Source: Dryomyza anilis
Lineage: Eukaryota; Arthropoda; Insecta; Diptera; Dryomyzidae
Direction: 5' to 3'
DNA: 64,000 bases
Assembly: GCA_951804985.1 (NCBI GenBank)
Contig: OX638131.1
Location: forward strand, 40,304,044 to 40,368,043
How positions within the stretch are numbered: position 1 is the first letter of the stretch; each line of letters opens with the position of its first letter. The position numbers and the translations under genes are program-made. Of this stretch, positions 35,770 through 47,635 are shown piece by piece. The notes under the pieces are model-generated. The model was not told where the DNA came from. It worked only from the letters and a program-made list of their open reading frames with translations, and did no database searches.

Positions 35770-36770
35770 AATAAAGTAAAATGTTTCTGACTATTCTGAT
35801 TTTTAAAATATGCCTTTTCAATAACATTTTGATCCGCTTCTTTTTTATCATAAACATTCAATAAATAATACTCATTGGAAATTGGTAAACTTCATTACTT
35901 TATATTTAAAATATCGTCGTTGTAGAACTAAAAGTCACCAACTACATTTTAAAATTGCCAATGGTTTATTTACAAAAATCTTGGTATATCATTCAATTTT
36001 TGATCGATGAGCTCAATATTAGTACCAAATGATAAGAAAATGTGAATCTATCAATTGCTATTTTAACTTTAAAAATGTATCAAATACTTTTTGTAATAAA
36101 AACCAACAAATTTGAAATTTAAGATTTTCATAAAAATGTATTTGGTGAATTTTAGTTCTACGACAACGAATGTTCGAAAAATACTCAGATTTTACATAAT
36201 TCTTAACCTTTTTGAAAACAATTGTGTCAGAAACTGAAAATTTACTGGAATTTATATGAACAAAATACCTACATACATTTCAAACAGACCCTCGAACTTT
36301 GAGTCAGAAACCGCAATTGCGTCTCATAAATACTTTAGGTGAAAATCATCGGAAATGAATGAAATAAACAGTTTTAGAAAGATAAATTATTGAGTTTTCC
36401 TAATAAAAAATCATTTTCTGCATTATTTTTGTTTTAAACAAACAAAACACATACTCAAACATGAAAAAAAAAGAAATTTTATTTACTTTTTTTTGAGGTA
36501 TGTCTCTAAATGCCTTTTTTTTCTAAATATTTTGAAGCAACAATATATAGATGTGATACCATTTTAGAATGATATGTTATTCAGCTTTCAAAAAGTGTTT
36601 TTAAATTAATTATCATATGCTTTGGCGTATTGATAAATATTAAATAGTGGGAGCATATTTTGAGTTTTTAAATTTCTACTTTGGTTAAAATTTTAACTGC
36701 AGCGCTGTTCTTCGCCGAAATAAATTTTATTGAATTTGTATATATAATTTAGTGTCTGATACGATAAGTC
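35770..36770. other. Unassigned AT-rich stretch
   Basis: No gene or recognised repeat. A weak inverted pair: TCGTCGTTGTAGAACTAAAA (35912) and TTTTAGTTCTACGACAACGA (36151). Confidence 0.4.
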
Positions 36771-37910
36771 GAAGTTTAAAATAAAGAAACTAAAAATACA
36801 GAAGACAAAAATGTAAAAAATAAAATGCCGAAACCTGAAAATGTCGAAAACAAAAATGTGGAAAAAAAATGTTGAAAAACAAAATGTCGAAAACTTAAAA
36901 TGTCGAAATTTTATATGACAAAATCATTTTTTGCCGAAAAAATTACATAAAATGTCGAAAAAACTGCAACGTAACAAAAAATATTTATATTTCAAGTAAA
37001 TAGAATAAAACACGAAGATTAAAAAATGAACAAAGATTAAAAAAAAAAACAACGTAGACACCATAATTCTGAGTTCCGTTGTACATCAGAATCTCCGATA
37101 CGAATTCTGGTTTTTAGCTACTCTAGAATTCATGCGGAGATTTTAAAATATTATAGTTTGGCACTACAGTTCTATAAGAACTTAGGCCTAGCTCTCTCAC
37201 CATTTTGAGCTGTGCGTGTTATATTTGTACTCAAAGTGGTGGGACCTACAGTTTATTGCCGAATCCGAACGGCGGGTGAGAGCTTTTCATATGCAATGGT
37301 TTTACTCTCGTAGGTTTGCCATTTACTGCCGAGAGGTAGCGCGGTATAGAAAAATGTTTCTATGAAAAGATGTTGTTAGCCCCAGTCCAGGCTTGAACCA
37401 GGGACCTTTCGGCTCGCCGTTCAAAGCACTAACCACTGAGCTACTAAAGCACTAACCACTCGCATCAAGAGATATTTCAATAGGAACCACCATACAAAAG
37501 TAATATTTGACAATTTTTAACTTTGACTGTATGTCTGGAAAATAGAGATCGGAAAAATATAAACAAAAATGGTGAATGTAGATCCCGGTACCCTTTATCA
37601 GTTATCAGCCAAAATTTCATTGAAATCGAAGATGTTGAGTTGCAAATCCTGGGAGATTTGGTGTTGACTTGCCCGTATAGGATTTGAAATTTGTATTTGA
37701 ACATTTTGATATTTCGGCATTTTAAATTTCGACATTTTTGATCCTATAAATTTTTTTTTGTATATATAGTTTCAAAGATTTTTCACCATTTTCTAGCTTT
37801 ACACTATTTTTCGAAAAGTTGTGATTTGGCTAAATATTGTTTCGGCGTTCTAAGGCTTTTATAATTTCGACATTTTAAGGTTTCGAAATTTTTTTTGCAA
37901 CATTTCGTAT
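36770..37910. repeat. AAAATGTCGAAAA-rich inverted repeat element holding the SINE
   Basis: Positions 36820-36970 hold at least six AAAATGTCGAAAA-like units; 37690-37900 hold the complementary TTTCGACATTTT-like units. The two flanks are inverted around a centre that contains the SINE. It looks like an old foldback element invaded by the SINE. Confidence 0.55.
37150..37465 (-). mobile_element. tRNA-derived SINE
   Basis: On the minus strand a tRNA-like head carries an A box TAGCTCAGTGG (37443-37433) and B box GGTTCAAGCC (37399-37390) at normal spacing. The anticodon arm is replaced by a CGGCGAGCCG hairpin, so it is not a working tRNA. The body has CTACCTCTCGGCAGTAAATG, CATATGAAAAGCTC, GCCGTTCGGATTCGGCA and CTGTAGGTCCC, blocks I recognise from a SINE widespread in insects. 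The A-box half (AAAGCACTAACCACT on plus) is duplicated at 37423-37437 and 37446-37460. No clear poly-A tail or target duplication. Confidence 0.8.
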
Positions 37911-38270
37911 GGATCCCTATAATTAAATTGTTATTCACAAAATTTGATGTAGAAAGTGTGCATATTTGCGTAAAACATGTCAGAGTTCAAAATGAAAAAA
38001 GGGTCAAAAAATAAATATTTGATTTTTGGCAAAAAAAAATATTTTGAACGCCAAAGGGTTAATATAATATTATTTGTATTACTCCTTACGTCTTAGCAAA
38101 CGTTTCGATGCAAATTTCATAAGGATTTGTCGAGCCGTTTATAATTTATAGCAGATTCATTAAAGAAACTAATTTAACCTCGAAAATACACGATTAATAT
38201 ATCCTTCATTCTATTTCAATATTTTTTTGTTAACGTCCAATTTGAAACAAACGTTTTTCTTCAATTTTTT

Positions 38271-39022
38271 TATATTTTGTAATGAAACGATAAATATTTC
38301 TGCGGTAAAAAAGATATAAATCATAAAAATCTGTTAAAAATTGATTGAGTTAAAAATCAAAACAAAATTATTCTCAAAATACCTCTCACATTTATGTATT
38401 TATAATTTCTGATAAGATGTATAATATTTAATTGCTAATTATGCGATGACTTAATTTCATCATATTAATGAACAAGTGTACATCATATTGAAGAACTTTG
38501 TTCATCAATCCATATTTATTTAAATATAATAAATCGTAGAAGAATTATAAATACTTAATTGTGTAAATGGAGACAACTTTGCAAAAATACGATTTTAATT
38601 CAATGAATTAAATCATATATATGATGAACCCTTGTTTTCGATTTTTTTTTTTTTTTTGTTTATATTCAGAATAACCATAAACTAATATAATTACTAAAAA
38701 ATTTCTTAATAATATAAAAATGGTGGGCTAACTAATGGATGGTTAGTTAGCCCATCCTATTTTTTGATTTCCGGAAAAAATTTCCAATTCAAGTTTGCAA
38801 CATGTTTTAGATCAGCATTACTCGTTGAGCTCGAATTTTAAAATTATTCTTCTCTATCTTGTATAGTTTTCTCACAATACTCAGTCAAATGACAAAATTA
38901 CTATTTTTAGTACAAATGAGAATAATTTTGTTTTGATTTTTAACTCAATCAATTTTTAACAGATTTTTATGATTTATATCTTTTTTAACGCAGAAATATT
39001 TATCGTTTCATTACAAAATATA
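38271..39022. repeat. Long near-perfect inverted repeat
   Basis: The left arm 38271-38377 and right arm 38918-39022 are complementary over about 105 bp with one mismatch that I could see (TGCGGTAAAAAAG versus TGCGTTAAAAAAG). They are separated by 540 bp. The arms include ATTGATTGAGTTAAAAATC. In the centre a second hairpin, TGGGCTAACTAA/TTAGTTAGCCCA with a 7-nt loop, lies at 38724-38754. Confidence 0.85.
38440..38640. repeat. Degenerate TTCATCATATT-family sequence
   Basis: Contains TTTCATCATATTAATGAAC, CATCATATTGAAGAAC and ATGATGAACCC motifs like the MITEs at 14345 and 62655, but no clean ends. It lies inside the long inverted repeat 38271-39022. Confidence 0.5.
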
Positions 39023-39539
39023 AATAAAATTTAACTAGTTGATGAATTAATCTATTTGAAGCACTAAACGTAACATCTAAAAAACGGTTTTGGACTCATA
39101 AAATGCAATTTTGGAGGGATAGCTATTTGAAATTTGGATCCGCAGTTCCGGTCGGCATTCCTTACAAGAAAAACTATATCTCATTGAGCGTACTCAAAAA
39201 TTATTTTATGTCACAGATTGAAATCAAGTGATTAGGCCATCCGATTTTTTGATTGTATATTCAAATTAGTTAAACACTTAAGAAAGTTACATTTAATACG
39301 TTTTTGAAAAACTAGTTTTTAAAAGTGATTTAAAAAAAGGCAAACAAACAGATAGACTGATATTGCTAAATCATCTTGGGATTTGATAGTGATCAAAAAT
39401 ATTTATAATTGTATTTACCACCGAAGTCTCCTTAAGGGGCATAACAAATAGTACATATATATTAAAACATATTTAAAAATAATAAATATTTTGCAATTTT
39501 TATATTTTCATTTGTTTATTTTACCTAACTCGTCGCGTA

Positions 39540-39860
39540 ATTTACTATGTAAATACGCCATCTGTTGTGCGCTTTGTTAACTAAACTTTTTCAATCAACT
39601 CGGCTTCTGTCGGTCCGTTTCGGAACGGCAGCCATTAAGCTTTGTCAACATGTCGGCGGTTGTGCTGCTGCTGCTGCGACTGCGGCTGTCGTCGTTGTTT
39701 TTGTTTGTCAAGCATCAGCGGCACTGTGGGAAAAGCTAACAGACACCATTGGTGGTACCTTGGCAGCTCATCCGTGTTGTCAAACATTCAACGCCTTGTC
39801 TAGTCATTTAGCCGCAAATTACTTTCAGGTTTTTGTATTTTAAACGATTTAATTAGCTGT
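39540..39860. other. Moderate-GC island with CTG repeat
   Basis: GTGCTGCTGCTGCTGCGAC at 39661. The 92-aa ORF here has an alanine run from this repeat and starts with TTG, so I do not call it. Unique flanking sequence. Confidence 0.4.
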
Positions 39861-39969
39861 GCTATTACGTCAAAATTTGGCAACACAAAGTGTTAATATT
39901 TAATAAATAATAGTTTTACCGAATAATAGCAAGAGTAATATCAACAGAAAAAAAATTCTTCCCGTGATA

Positions 39970-40228
39970 CATACAAAAAAAAATTCTACCAACAACCAGT
40001 ATTCATCATATTGATGATTTCATTCGTTGAACTTAAATCGTAATTTTTCAATTTTTTTTCATTTTCAATATTTTGTATAACATCAAATTTCAAACTAAAA
40101 TTTGTCTCCATTTACACATTCAATTTATTCAAATTTATTCACATTTAAAAGTTATGATTTCAATTCAATGAATGAATTCATCAATACGATGAAAACTGGT
40201 TGTTGGTAGAACTCCTTTTGTGTGTATG
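39970..40228. mobile_element. Palindromic MITE with TTCATCATATTGATGA arms
   Basis: About 60-bp inverted arms. The left arm has CTACCAACAACCAG then ATTCATCATATTGATGA; the right arm has TCATCAATACGATGAA then CTGGTTGTTGGTAG. Ends are CATACAAAAAAAAATTC and TTTTGTGTGTATG. It is related to the larger family at 14345. A region similar to the CACACAGACAAATC repeat follows directly at 40230-40660. Confidence 0.7.
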
Positions 40229-40229
40229 C

Positions 40230-40660
40230 CAAAAGCTAGCTAAAGAAAGCATTAAAATTCGATATATGGTTTTACATTCCTTCAAAATCAATTATAATTT
40301 GGCGATATTTTTAGACAGTATTCAAATTTGTTACGCTAACCCACTTATTTCTCGGCCCACATATTTGGTTCTCTCAACTGATACTTTTAGCTGCAACTAA
40401 CAGAGTTTTTGTTTGGAATACAAATAATTAAGTAGTAGTTTTAAAACAATTTATTGCTATTTTTCAAGTGCCAACCGAATTTTGTCAGTTTCAACAATTT
40501 AAAGTTATTTTGTTATAACCGAATGAGATTGGTTGTTGCAACTAACTTTTTATTTTTTCAAATGATAATATTTCAACTGCCAAGAGAGTTATGGAAGTTT
40601 CTTAAACAATTTCTAGAAATTTTGTTTTAATCAAATTAAGTTGATTGTTACAACTAACTT
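40230..40660. repeat. Diverged relative of the CCGACTAAGCGGTTG repeat
   Basis: Contains TTACGCTAACCCAC, CACATATTTGGTTCTCTC, and two GTTGCAACTAACTTTTTATT-like blocks (40530, 40650), matching in reverse the unit at 16170-16440. Confidence 0.45.
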
Positions 40661-40980
40661 TTTATTTCTTACAGGCAAATTAATTAAAATTATAAAAAAT
40701 TATGCCATGTTCCAACTTTCGATCGAATTGCGATCAAATTTCATATACAATTTGTACAATACAAAAAATGTGTGTTTTCAAACAAATTCAAATCGATGAA
40801 GTCAAAGCAAACGGATTGAATTCATTAAAAAAAACAAATTTTTGTAGTGAGACATCGAATTCTATTGGAAATTCGATTGGAATTCGCTTGGAAATCGATC
40901 GAATGTCGGAAAGTTTTTTTTTTTATACAGGGTGTTTGGTTCATCGACTTCAATAATTCAGGGTATTATTCTATGACTCA

Positions 40981-41508
40981 CCAGGGTATACGAATCCTGA
41001 AAAAACCTACAAACTTGCAATCACTAAAGAATTTCATTTCATTTGATACCCATATGCACAAATCAATAGGTGTACCGAAATACGATATTCACTGGTTGTT
41101 TTTCGAGTCGGTTCACGGGAAAACATTATTTTAAAATATTTACGTATTATTTTACCAAAAAAGTTAATTTTAGTCCGTATAAAGTAAAATTCATTGCAGA
41201 TGTAAATTTTATGAGGTATTTGAACATAAGTAGTCGGTGCACAGGGCAAAAAGGACCTATCATGCCAATTTTCTTGTTGGTACAGCGCAAATATATAAGT
41301 TATCTAAATTATCTAAATTAGGAGTTTCATTGATCTAACTTTTCTAGTTTTTCTGCAATCGTGATTTCAACAGACTGACATACAGGCATCGCTAAATCGA
41401 CTCAGAAGGTCATTCTGATCAAGAATATATATACTTTTCCATACCGAAGTTATTTACTTCTGGGAGTTACAAACGGCGTACTAAACTGAATTGTAGGGAA
41501 TAAAAATA
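40981..41508 (-). mobile_element. Mini-me-like element, both ends trimmed
   Basis: Starts at CCAGGGTATACGAATCCTG and ends near ACTAAACTGAATTG, with core ATCGCTAAATCGACTCAG and TATATATA tract. The tetranucleotide tract is almost lost (ACAGACTGACATACAGG). Inserted in the foldback element 40924-43284. Confidence 0.75.
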
Positions 41509-41954
41509 TTTAATTTTACACCCAATTAAAGATACAGGGTGTTTAAGAAATGCATATTATTGATATCCCAATCTCTCATATTTTGGACAATTAAATTACT
41601 TTTCCAATGGTATATCACATATTCAACCACTAAATCATTTCAACCAATAAATTACAAGACCCGTCCCTGTTTAATTATTTCTGCAGCATAACTTACCAGG
41701 TTAAAATCATTGTTATTAGAAAGGTAATATTGGGCATGAACTGGTTCATCATTATAAATTAGAAAAAAATGAGGTGACCCATAACGAAGTTCTGAGAAAA
41801 TCAATGACAAATTCAAAAATTGTATTTTTATTTTTGTATATTTCAACTTTACGTACATTTAAAAAAAAGGAAGAAATCATGGATTCGAAGATGTGATATA
41901 CCATTTGAAAGGTAATTTTATTGTCTAAAGCACTGATATTCATTTATCAACAGT

Positions 41955-42430
41955 TTATACATTATAAACAGGACGAAAATCAAGGAAAATATGTATGGAT
42001 TATGGACTATAAAAACAAATATGGATCAAAAAACTTAAAAGAAGGATCAAAAATTTAAAATATGGTTCAAAAAACTTAAAATATTGATATAAAATTTGTT
42101 TTATTTTAATTATTCAGCGCTCTCATGAAATTGTTCACTTGAAAAATATAAATTGCACTAAAGAAAAATTATTTTTCAAACCAATTTTTTACACCCAACC
42201 AAATTTGCTACAAATCAGAATCTATTGTCTCCTGTAGTGATATCCAGATATAGTTTCCTGCAGTAAGATTGTTTGATTTAATCGATTACATTCCAATTAT
42301 CTTTGAAAATGTCAAAATTTTAGTGGAAATTTGTGGTCAGTTTTTATCAAAAATATGGATTTATTCAAATATATGGATTTTATATAAAATTTTTATAATA
42401 TGTATTTAAATATGGAATATGTAAATCCAT
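41955..42430. repeat. ATATGGAT/AAAATATGG dispersed repeat, copy 2
   Basis: GACGAAAATCAAGGAAAATATG, TTATGGACTATAAAAAC and repeated ATCAAAAAACTTAAAA match 29518-29600 and 29945-30000. It lies inside the foldback element, so it may be a further insertion. Confidence 0.45.
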
Positions 42431-42456
42431 AGAAAAGTGTTTATAACCATTTTTTT

Positions 42457-43127
42457 TATACCCTACACTAAGAGTGAAAGGGAATATTCAGTTTGGTAAG
42501 CCGTTTGTATCACCCAGAAGGAAGTATCCCCGGTATGGAAAAGTATATATATTCTTGATCAGCATGACCTCCTGAGTCGATTTAGTGATTTCCGTTTGTC
42601 CGTCTGTATGTCTGTCTGTCCGTCTGTCCTTCTGTCTGTCTGTTGAAATCACGATTACAGAAAAAGTTGAAGAGCAAGAGCAATGAAACTTTAGATTTAG
42701 ATTACTTATATATCTAAGCTGTCTGAACAAGAAAATTGGCATGATCGTGACCTGAGAACCGACCAATTATGTTCAAATACCTCATATAAAATTTACATCC
42801 ACAAATCAATTTTACTGTATACGTGCTTAGATAAACTTTTTTGGTAAAATATATATTGACATTATGCTCAAATACATGAAAATAATGTTCTCCCGCGAAA
42901 CGATTTGTGGTTCCCAAAAAAAATCGAAATTCGGTGCACCTACCCATATGTAAATATGGGTATCAAATGAATGGAAATTCTTCAGCGATTGAAAGTTTGT
43001 AGTTATTTTCAGAATTCGTATACCCTGGTGACCTATATACAACTTTGAATGGTAACTACACATATGTGTAGGGTATAATAATACCTACTTTAAAATTTCC
43101 CATGTGATTTAACGTTCCCAACTGGTT
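42457..43127 (+). mobile_element. Mini-me-like element, full length
   Basis: Starts ATACCCTACACTAAGAGTG and has TATATATA, then core TTCTTGATCAGCATGACC. An interrupted GTCY run at 42592-42643 includes GTCTGTCTGTCC. It ends GTTCCCAACTGGTT. It lacks the AGTCGG hairpin seen in others. Second insertion in the foldback element 40924-43284. Confidence 0.85.
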
Positions 43128-43559
43128 TTGATTAGCTTATGTCAGTAATATTCATTTCTTAATCACCCTGTATCTTTAACTGGGTGGAAAATCAGACTTA
43201 TTTTATTTAACAATTTTATATTTTTTTGAGTCCTAGAATGACCCCCTGAATTATTGACATCGATGAACCAAACACCCTGTATAAGAGATTCGGTGACGAT
43301 TTCAACCTCCAAAAATGTCCAATTTATCTATATGAAAATGTTCCCATTTGTTTCAATATTTGGACTAGTACCATTGATGCGATATCTGAGATAGATTATT
43401 TTTTCTTTTCCATTTGCTTCTCCCCAAAAAGACAGTATTCTGACTGGCTCAATGTTATCTCTAAGGTGTCAATTCATCACTTCCTATGATAAAGCCATGT
43501 AAAAGTAACCGCTTTGTTTCGAAAAATTGGCTTACTTAAATTCATAATTCTAATTAACT

Positions 43560-44720
43560 TCTTTACCCCAATTATTAAAATGGTCCCACCTCAAAATATC
43601 TTTTTTAATATTTATATATAGGTAATATGAAACGGTTTCAATCCCTGGTCGCCTCTTATTATTTGATTTGTCAACATTGTATGCAGTGTATACATTGTAA
43701 ACGGCGCTGTTAACTTCACCTGTGAACCAGGGTCTAACAAACTGCAAACTGACCAATAAAGAAAAAACTTACACAGCCTATAAATTTCTTGGGGAGAGGA
43801 ACAACAACGCTGACGAGGATATGGTCCGTGAAGAACCAGGTATTCTGTAAGACCTACACAATCTGTGGGAGACAATTTAATATCCTTTCCCGTAACCGAA
43901 CAGCTTTCGTTCGTGCTTAATTGTCGATGCGCGAATTTAACTCACTTGTCAGCGGAACCGACCGAATGACAGAACGACAGCATCGCAACGCAATCCGCAG
44001 GTCTCTCAGCAAGTCGCAACTCGATCTCACGTCAAGTTTGCGGATCGCAGATCATCGAACGCAGACGTATTCGTCATTCGCCTGTCGTTTACATCTCCTC
44101 GCGTGGCTCATCATAGTTTTTATCGCTTTTTAAGCATTTCACAGTTTCGGAAATATTTTCTCGAATGATTTTTTCGTTGCGTGCTGCGTTGAGGTATTTT
44201 TTCTTGGGGCCAAAATTAATTTAAAGTTTTAAATGTTTTTTGCGCCCAATTCATGCGAGGCTACCGAGAATTCATTACCATCAGTGCGTGGCCCAGACCA
44301 AGACCCATTCGTCAGTGCTCGCTCGTTCGGTCCTCAGTGGCAGTGGCATCGGTCGGATTCCTTTGCAGCGATCCTTTAGATTTTTGTGACAAGTCAAGAG
44401 CGTCCGTTGCGCGGGTTTTGCTTTTTTCGGCACACTTGGAATGCATAAATGTTTGGAATATGATTGCGTACGTTATGGAACGGATGAAGCGTCCAGTCAG
44501 CGGGCACCTCAAGATTATCTCCAACAGCGAAGTTCACGCAACAAAAAAACATTGAAACTGTAGGCATTTTTTAAGACTTCTTCTTCTCGTTGACAGCCAT
44601 TTTTTACCTTGCGCCGCCCTCACCACTCGTCTGTGATAATCACAAAAAACTATCACAAAAACTAGCAAATTTCAGACTGTCAATAAGGTCTGCGTCACAC
44701 AACCTCCAAGACAAACCAAA
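43560..44720. other. GC-rich unique island with initiator-like motifs
   Basis: 43590-43870 is of mixed composition with an inverted pair CCCTGGT/ACCAGGG (43652, 43730). 43880-44560 is GC-richer; TCAGTG occurs three times within 60 bp (44281, 44312, 44334), resembling the arthropod initiator. The ORFs (70-100 aa) have no domain. It may be a promoter and 5' non-coding exon, on either strand. Confidence 0.4.
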
Positions 44721-44994
44721 AAAAAAAAAACTCACCTGTGATTTATTTCCAGAAGCTGGGGGCTTTTGAGTTATTTTCACATTATTGCAGAGAACTCGGT
44801 GCGGCCTAATTTGCCGTGGACATCATCGTACAGAGAAAATAAAATTCGGATATTTAGGAAATCGAATAAGAAAGGTTAGGTCGAATCACTATTTTGTTAG
44901 CAGGGAAATTTTTATAGTTGGTGTAAGGAAGTTACTAAAAATTACAAATATTATTGGCCCACTTCAAATTAAACTTAGTTTCAAGTAGATCTAA

Positions 44995-45480
44995 TATTCT
45001 TTATAGTCACAATATAATAAATTTTTAAAATTTTCTCATAAATCATAAATCATGTATTATACGCATACATTTTGCAAAAATTAATCATAATATTCAGCCA
45101 AGAATAAGTAATCATAATGAGTTGGTTTTTACTCATAATATATGATTATAGAAAAAATTAATTATTATGATTAATTGAATAAAATTATGCGTATGTTTAT
45201 TGATGTTTTATGTATAATAATTCTTAAGTCATGAGTAAATGGCATTGATTCTTACATTTTGTGATTTTTATTATTCATAATTCATGATTAAAATGTCATA
45301 CCTTGTGCCAAATAGCCGTAGCTATTCATAATAAATATATAGTGATTTACAGTTTTTTATTTCAATTTTTTTTTATCAACATAATTCATGAATATTACTC
45401 ATAAATATGAACATTAGAAAAAATATGTTTTATTAACGTCTTATTCATAAATCTTTCAGTTAATAATTTTCTCCGTATCA
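44995..45480. repeat. ATTATG-rich dispersed repeat, copy 2
   Basis: CATGTATTATACGCATACAT, TCATAATATTCAGCC, TTTTATGTATAATAATTC and TCATGAGTAAATGG match the reverse strand of 6045-7065 without the nested insert. Confidence 0.65.
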
Positions 45481-45691
45481 TATTAACTGATTACTAATTG
45501 CCTTTCTGTCTGTAAAATTTAAAAACATTTAGCTGTTTTAATTAGAAACAATAGACTTTAAAAATTGCACAAAAAAACTGGACAAGCTGGTAAAAAAGTT
45601 CTCTTTGGCTGCAGAAGTAAAATACATTCTTGCAATATAGCTGTTTCATTTTCAATACCAGATAGCGTAGTAATACAAATAATCTAACTTC

Positions 45692-46900
45692 TACACGACG
45701 GAAAAATGTTCTAAAATCCAGAATGAAGCAAGAAGTATACGGAGTGATATACAGCTAAATCGAAAAATGTCAAGAAAAAGATTTACTTAGTTGTCAAAAA
45801 AGTAACTAAGTAGAATTATTCTTGAATTCAGTTATTATTTTCTTAAGTATCAAAAAAGTAACTAAGTAGAATTAGTCTTGAATTCAGTTATTGACTACTT
45901 AGTTATAAAAAAGTAATTAAGTAGAATTATTCTTGAATTCAGTTATTATTTTCTTAAGTATCAAAGAAGTAACTAAGTAGAATTAGTCTTGAATTCAGTT
46001 ATTAATTACATAGTTATCAAAAAAATAACTAAGTAGAATTATTCTTGAATTCAGTTATTGATTACTTAGTTATCAAAAAAGTAACTAAGTAGAATTAGTC
46101 TTGAATTCAGTTATTTATAACTTAGTTATAAAAATAGTAACTAAGTAGAATTATTCTTGAATTCAGTTATTAATTACTTAGTTATCAAAAAAGTAACTAA
46201 GTAGAATTATTCTTAAATTCAGTTATTAAATTCTTAGGTATCAAAAATGTTGTTACTGTTTTGGTTTTATTTAATCAACACGTGTTCGTATAGTTTTTCG
46301 ATCTTGCGTTGTAGCTATTATGTTGTTTTTGCCATTATGTCAGCGCCATCTGTTTGTTCGTGTGCTTGTCTGGCTGTGCTTTATTATTCTATTCGTCAAA
46401 AAAACACAAACATGCAAGCATTCTATATTATGTCGTTTTTTGATACCTAAGAAAAAAACATCTGCAATCCAGACAAATTGTACTTAGTTACTTTTTTGAT
46501 AACTAAGAACATAATGTTTGAATATCTAGAAAATTTGACTTAATTACTTTCAACAGACAGACATGCACAGATGGCGACATCGCAACACAAAGCATACGAG
46601 CGAATATTACACACAAAGAAAGACCGATGAAAAGAACAGCAGATACATGTACACGTGTTCCTTCGGCGAATAATACATCAACAATTTTGCGTGTTCTTTT
46701 TTGTTTTTAATAATCAATAAATTTACTTCTGAAAATCCAGTACAATAAAGTTTGTTTACTTTTTTGACACATAGTAATTAGCTTTCTTAATACTCAGATG
46801 AAAAATTCTTGAATGTTAGTAGTATTTTATTGATAATTCTACTATTTTGCTTTCTAGCCGAATTCTTCTCGAGTTTTAGAATTTTATTTCCGTCCGTGTA
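45692..46900. mobile_element. Foldback-like DNA element with internal minisatellite
   Basis: Inverted ends TACACGACGGAAAAATGTTC and its near complement ending TTTATTTCCGTCCGTGTA. The left arm holds a 56-bp minisatellite; the right arm has inverted single copies of its unit (ACTTAGTTACTTTTTTGATAAC at 46480). A second inverted pair surrounds CGCCATCTG (46345) and CAGATGGCG (46567). Long arms made of tandem repeats are the hallmark of foldback elements. No transposase ORF and no clear target duplication. Confidence 0.65.
45787..46245. repeat. 56-bp minisatellite, about eight units
   Basis: Units start at AGTAACTAAGTAGAATT near 45801, 45857, 45912, 45968, 46025, 46080, 46136 and 46192. Each continues CTTGAATTCAGTTATT and ends ACTTAGTTATCAAAA. 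Two alternating variants occur (AATTATTC and AATTAGTC), hinting at a dimeric 112-bp repeat. Confidence 0.9.
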
Positions 46901-46904
46901 CATT

Positions 46905-47635
46905 TTATTGAAATAGTTCTTTCTGTTTTTCTTCGTGATTTAAACAGTCTTCCAGACAGACATGTATACAGTCGTATAGAACTAATGGATTCAGAAACTG
47001 ACACAGATTATGAAGATATAACATTGTTTTAGTAGTAAAAATCGCCAACTATATTCTTAAACTTTCAATAACATATTTACTAAATTCCTTCAATATTTGA
47101 CATTTTATGGCCGATGTGGTAGATATTGGTAATAATTGTTGAGAACATATAAATCTTTGATATGACATTCCAACTATGTTTTTTATAACATTAAACAATA
47201 AACTTCTAAATTAAGTTTTTATAAAAATTGTATACTTCCACAATGACGATAAATATTACTCTTTACTGCTGATATTTCATCGGTCTGCTATTGAAAATTG
47301 TGTTCAGTTGATCTTCCAACTACTTTTGTCTATATACCCCATATAATAGTTAAATCGCCGGGAAACTTTGACCCATCGAAGATACCTTTTATTAAATGAA
47401 ATGACACCCAAATGTAAAATCAAAAAAACCCCACTATTTTGGTATTAACTTCAGATTTTGTTGTATAATGAAGATAGCCTCAATGAAATAAAGCTTATCT
47501 AAATATTGATTGCATATATGTATTTTATTTAAATTTTATTTTGGGAAAATTACAAGTTTAGCGCGGTTGATATGCTTTACCTTATTATGTACATTATTGC
47601 TGTATTAAAATTATTGCTGTATTAACGAATGTCGT
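46905..47635. other. Unassigned AT-rich stretch
   Basis: Nothing recognised. Confidence 0.4.

Larger units (their letters stand above)
40924..43284. mobile_element. TATACAGGGTG foldback element with two nested insertions
   Basis: Inverted ends match over at least 55 bp, starting TATACAGGGTGTTTGG and including TCAATAATTCAGGG. Inside the left arm lies 40981-41508 and near the right arm 42457-43127, both mini-me copies. Internal inverted segments (CCAATGGTATATCAC at 41604 and GTGATATACCATTTG at 41894) show long foldback arms. No transposase recognised. Confidence 0.75.

Noticed and set aside
37379..37465. Functional tRNA gene
   Set aside because: A and B boxes are good, but the anticodon arm does not fold and SINE body sequence follows.
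39565..39843. 92-aa ORF with an alanine run
   Set aside because: It starts at TTG and the alanines come from a CTG/GCT repeat.
45787..46245. CRISPR-like array
   Set aside because: Units are contiguous 56-bp repeats without unique spacers, in an evident eukaryotic genome.
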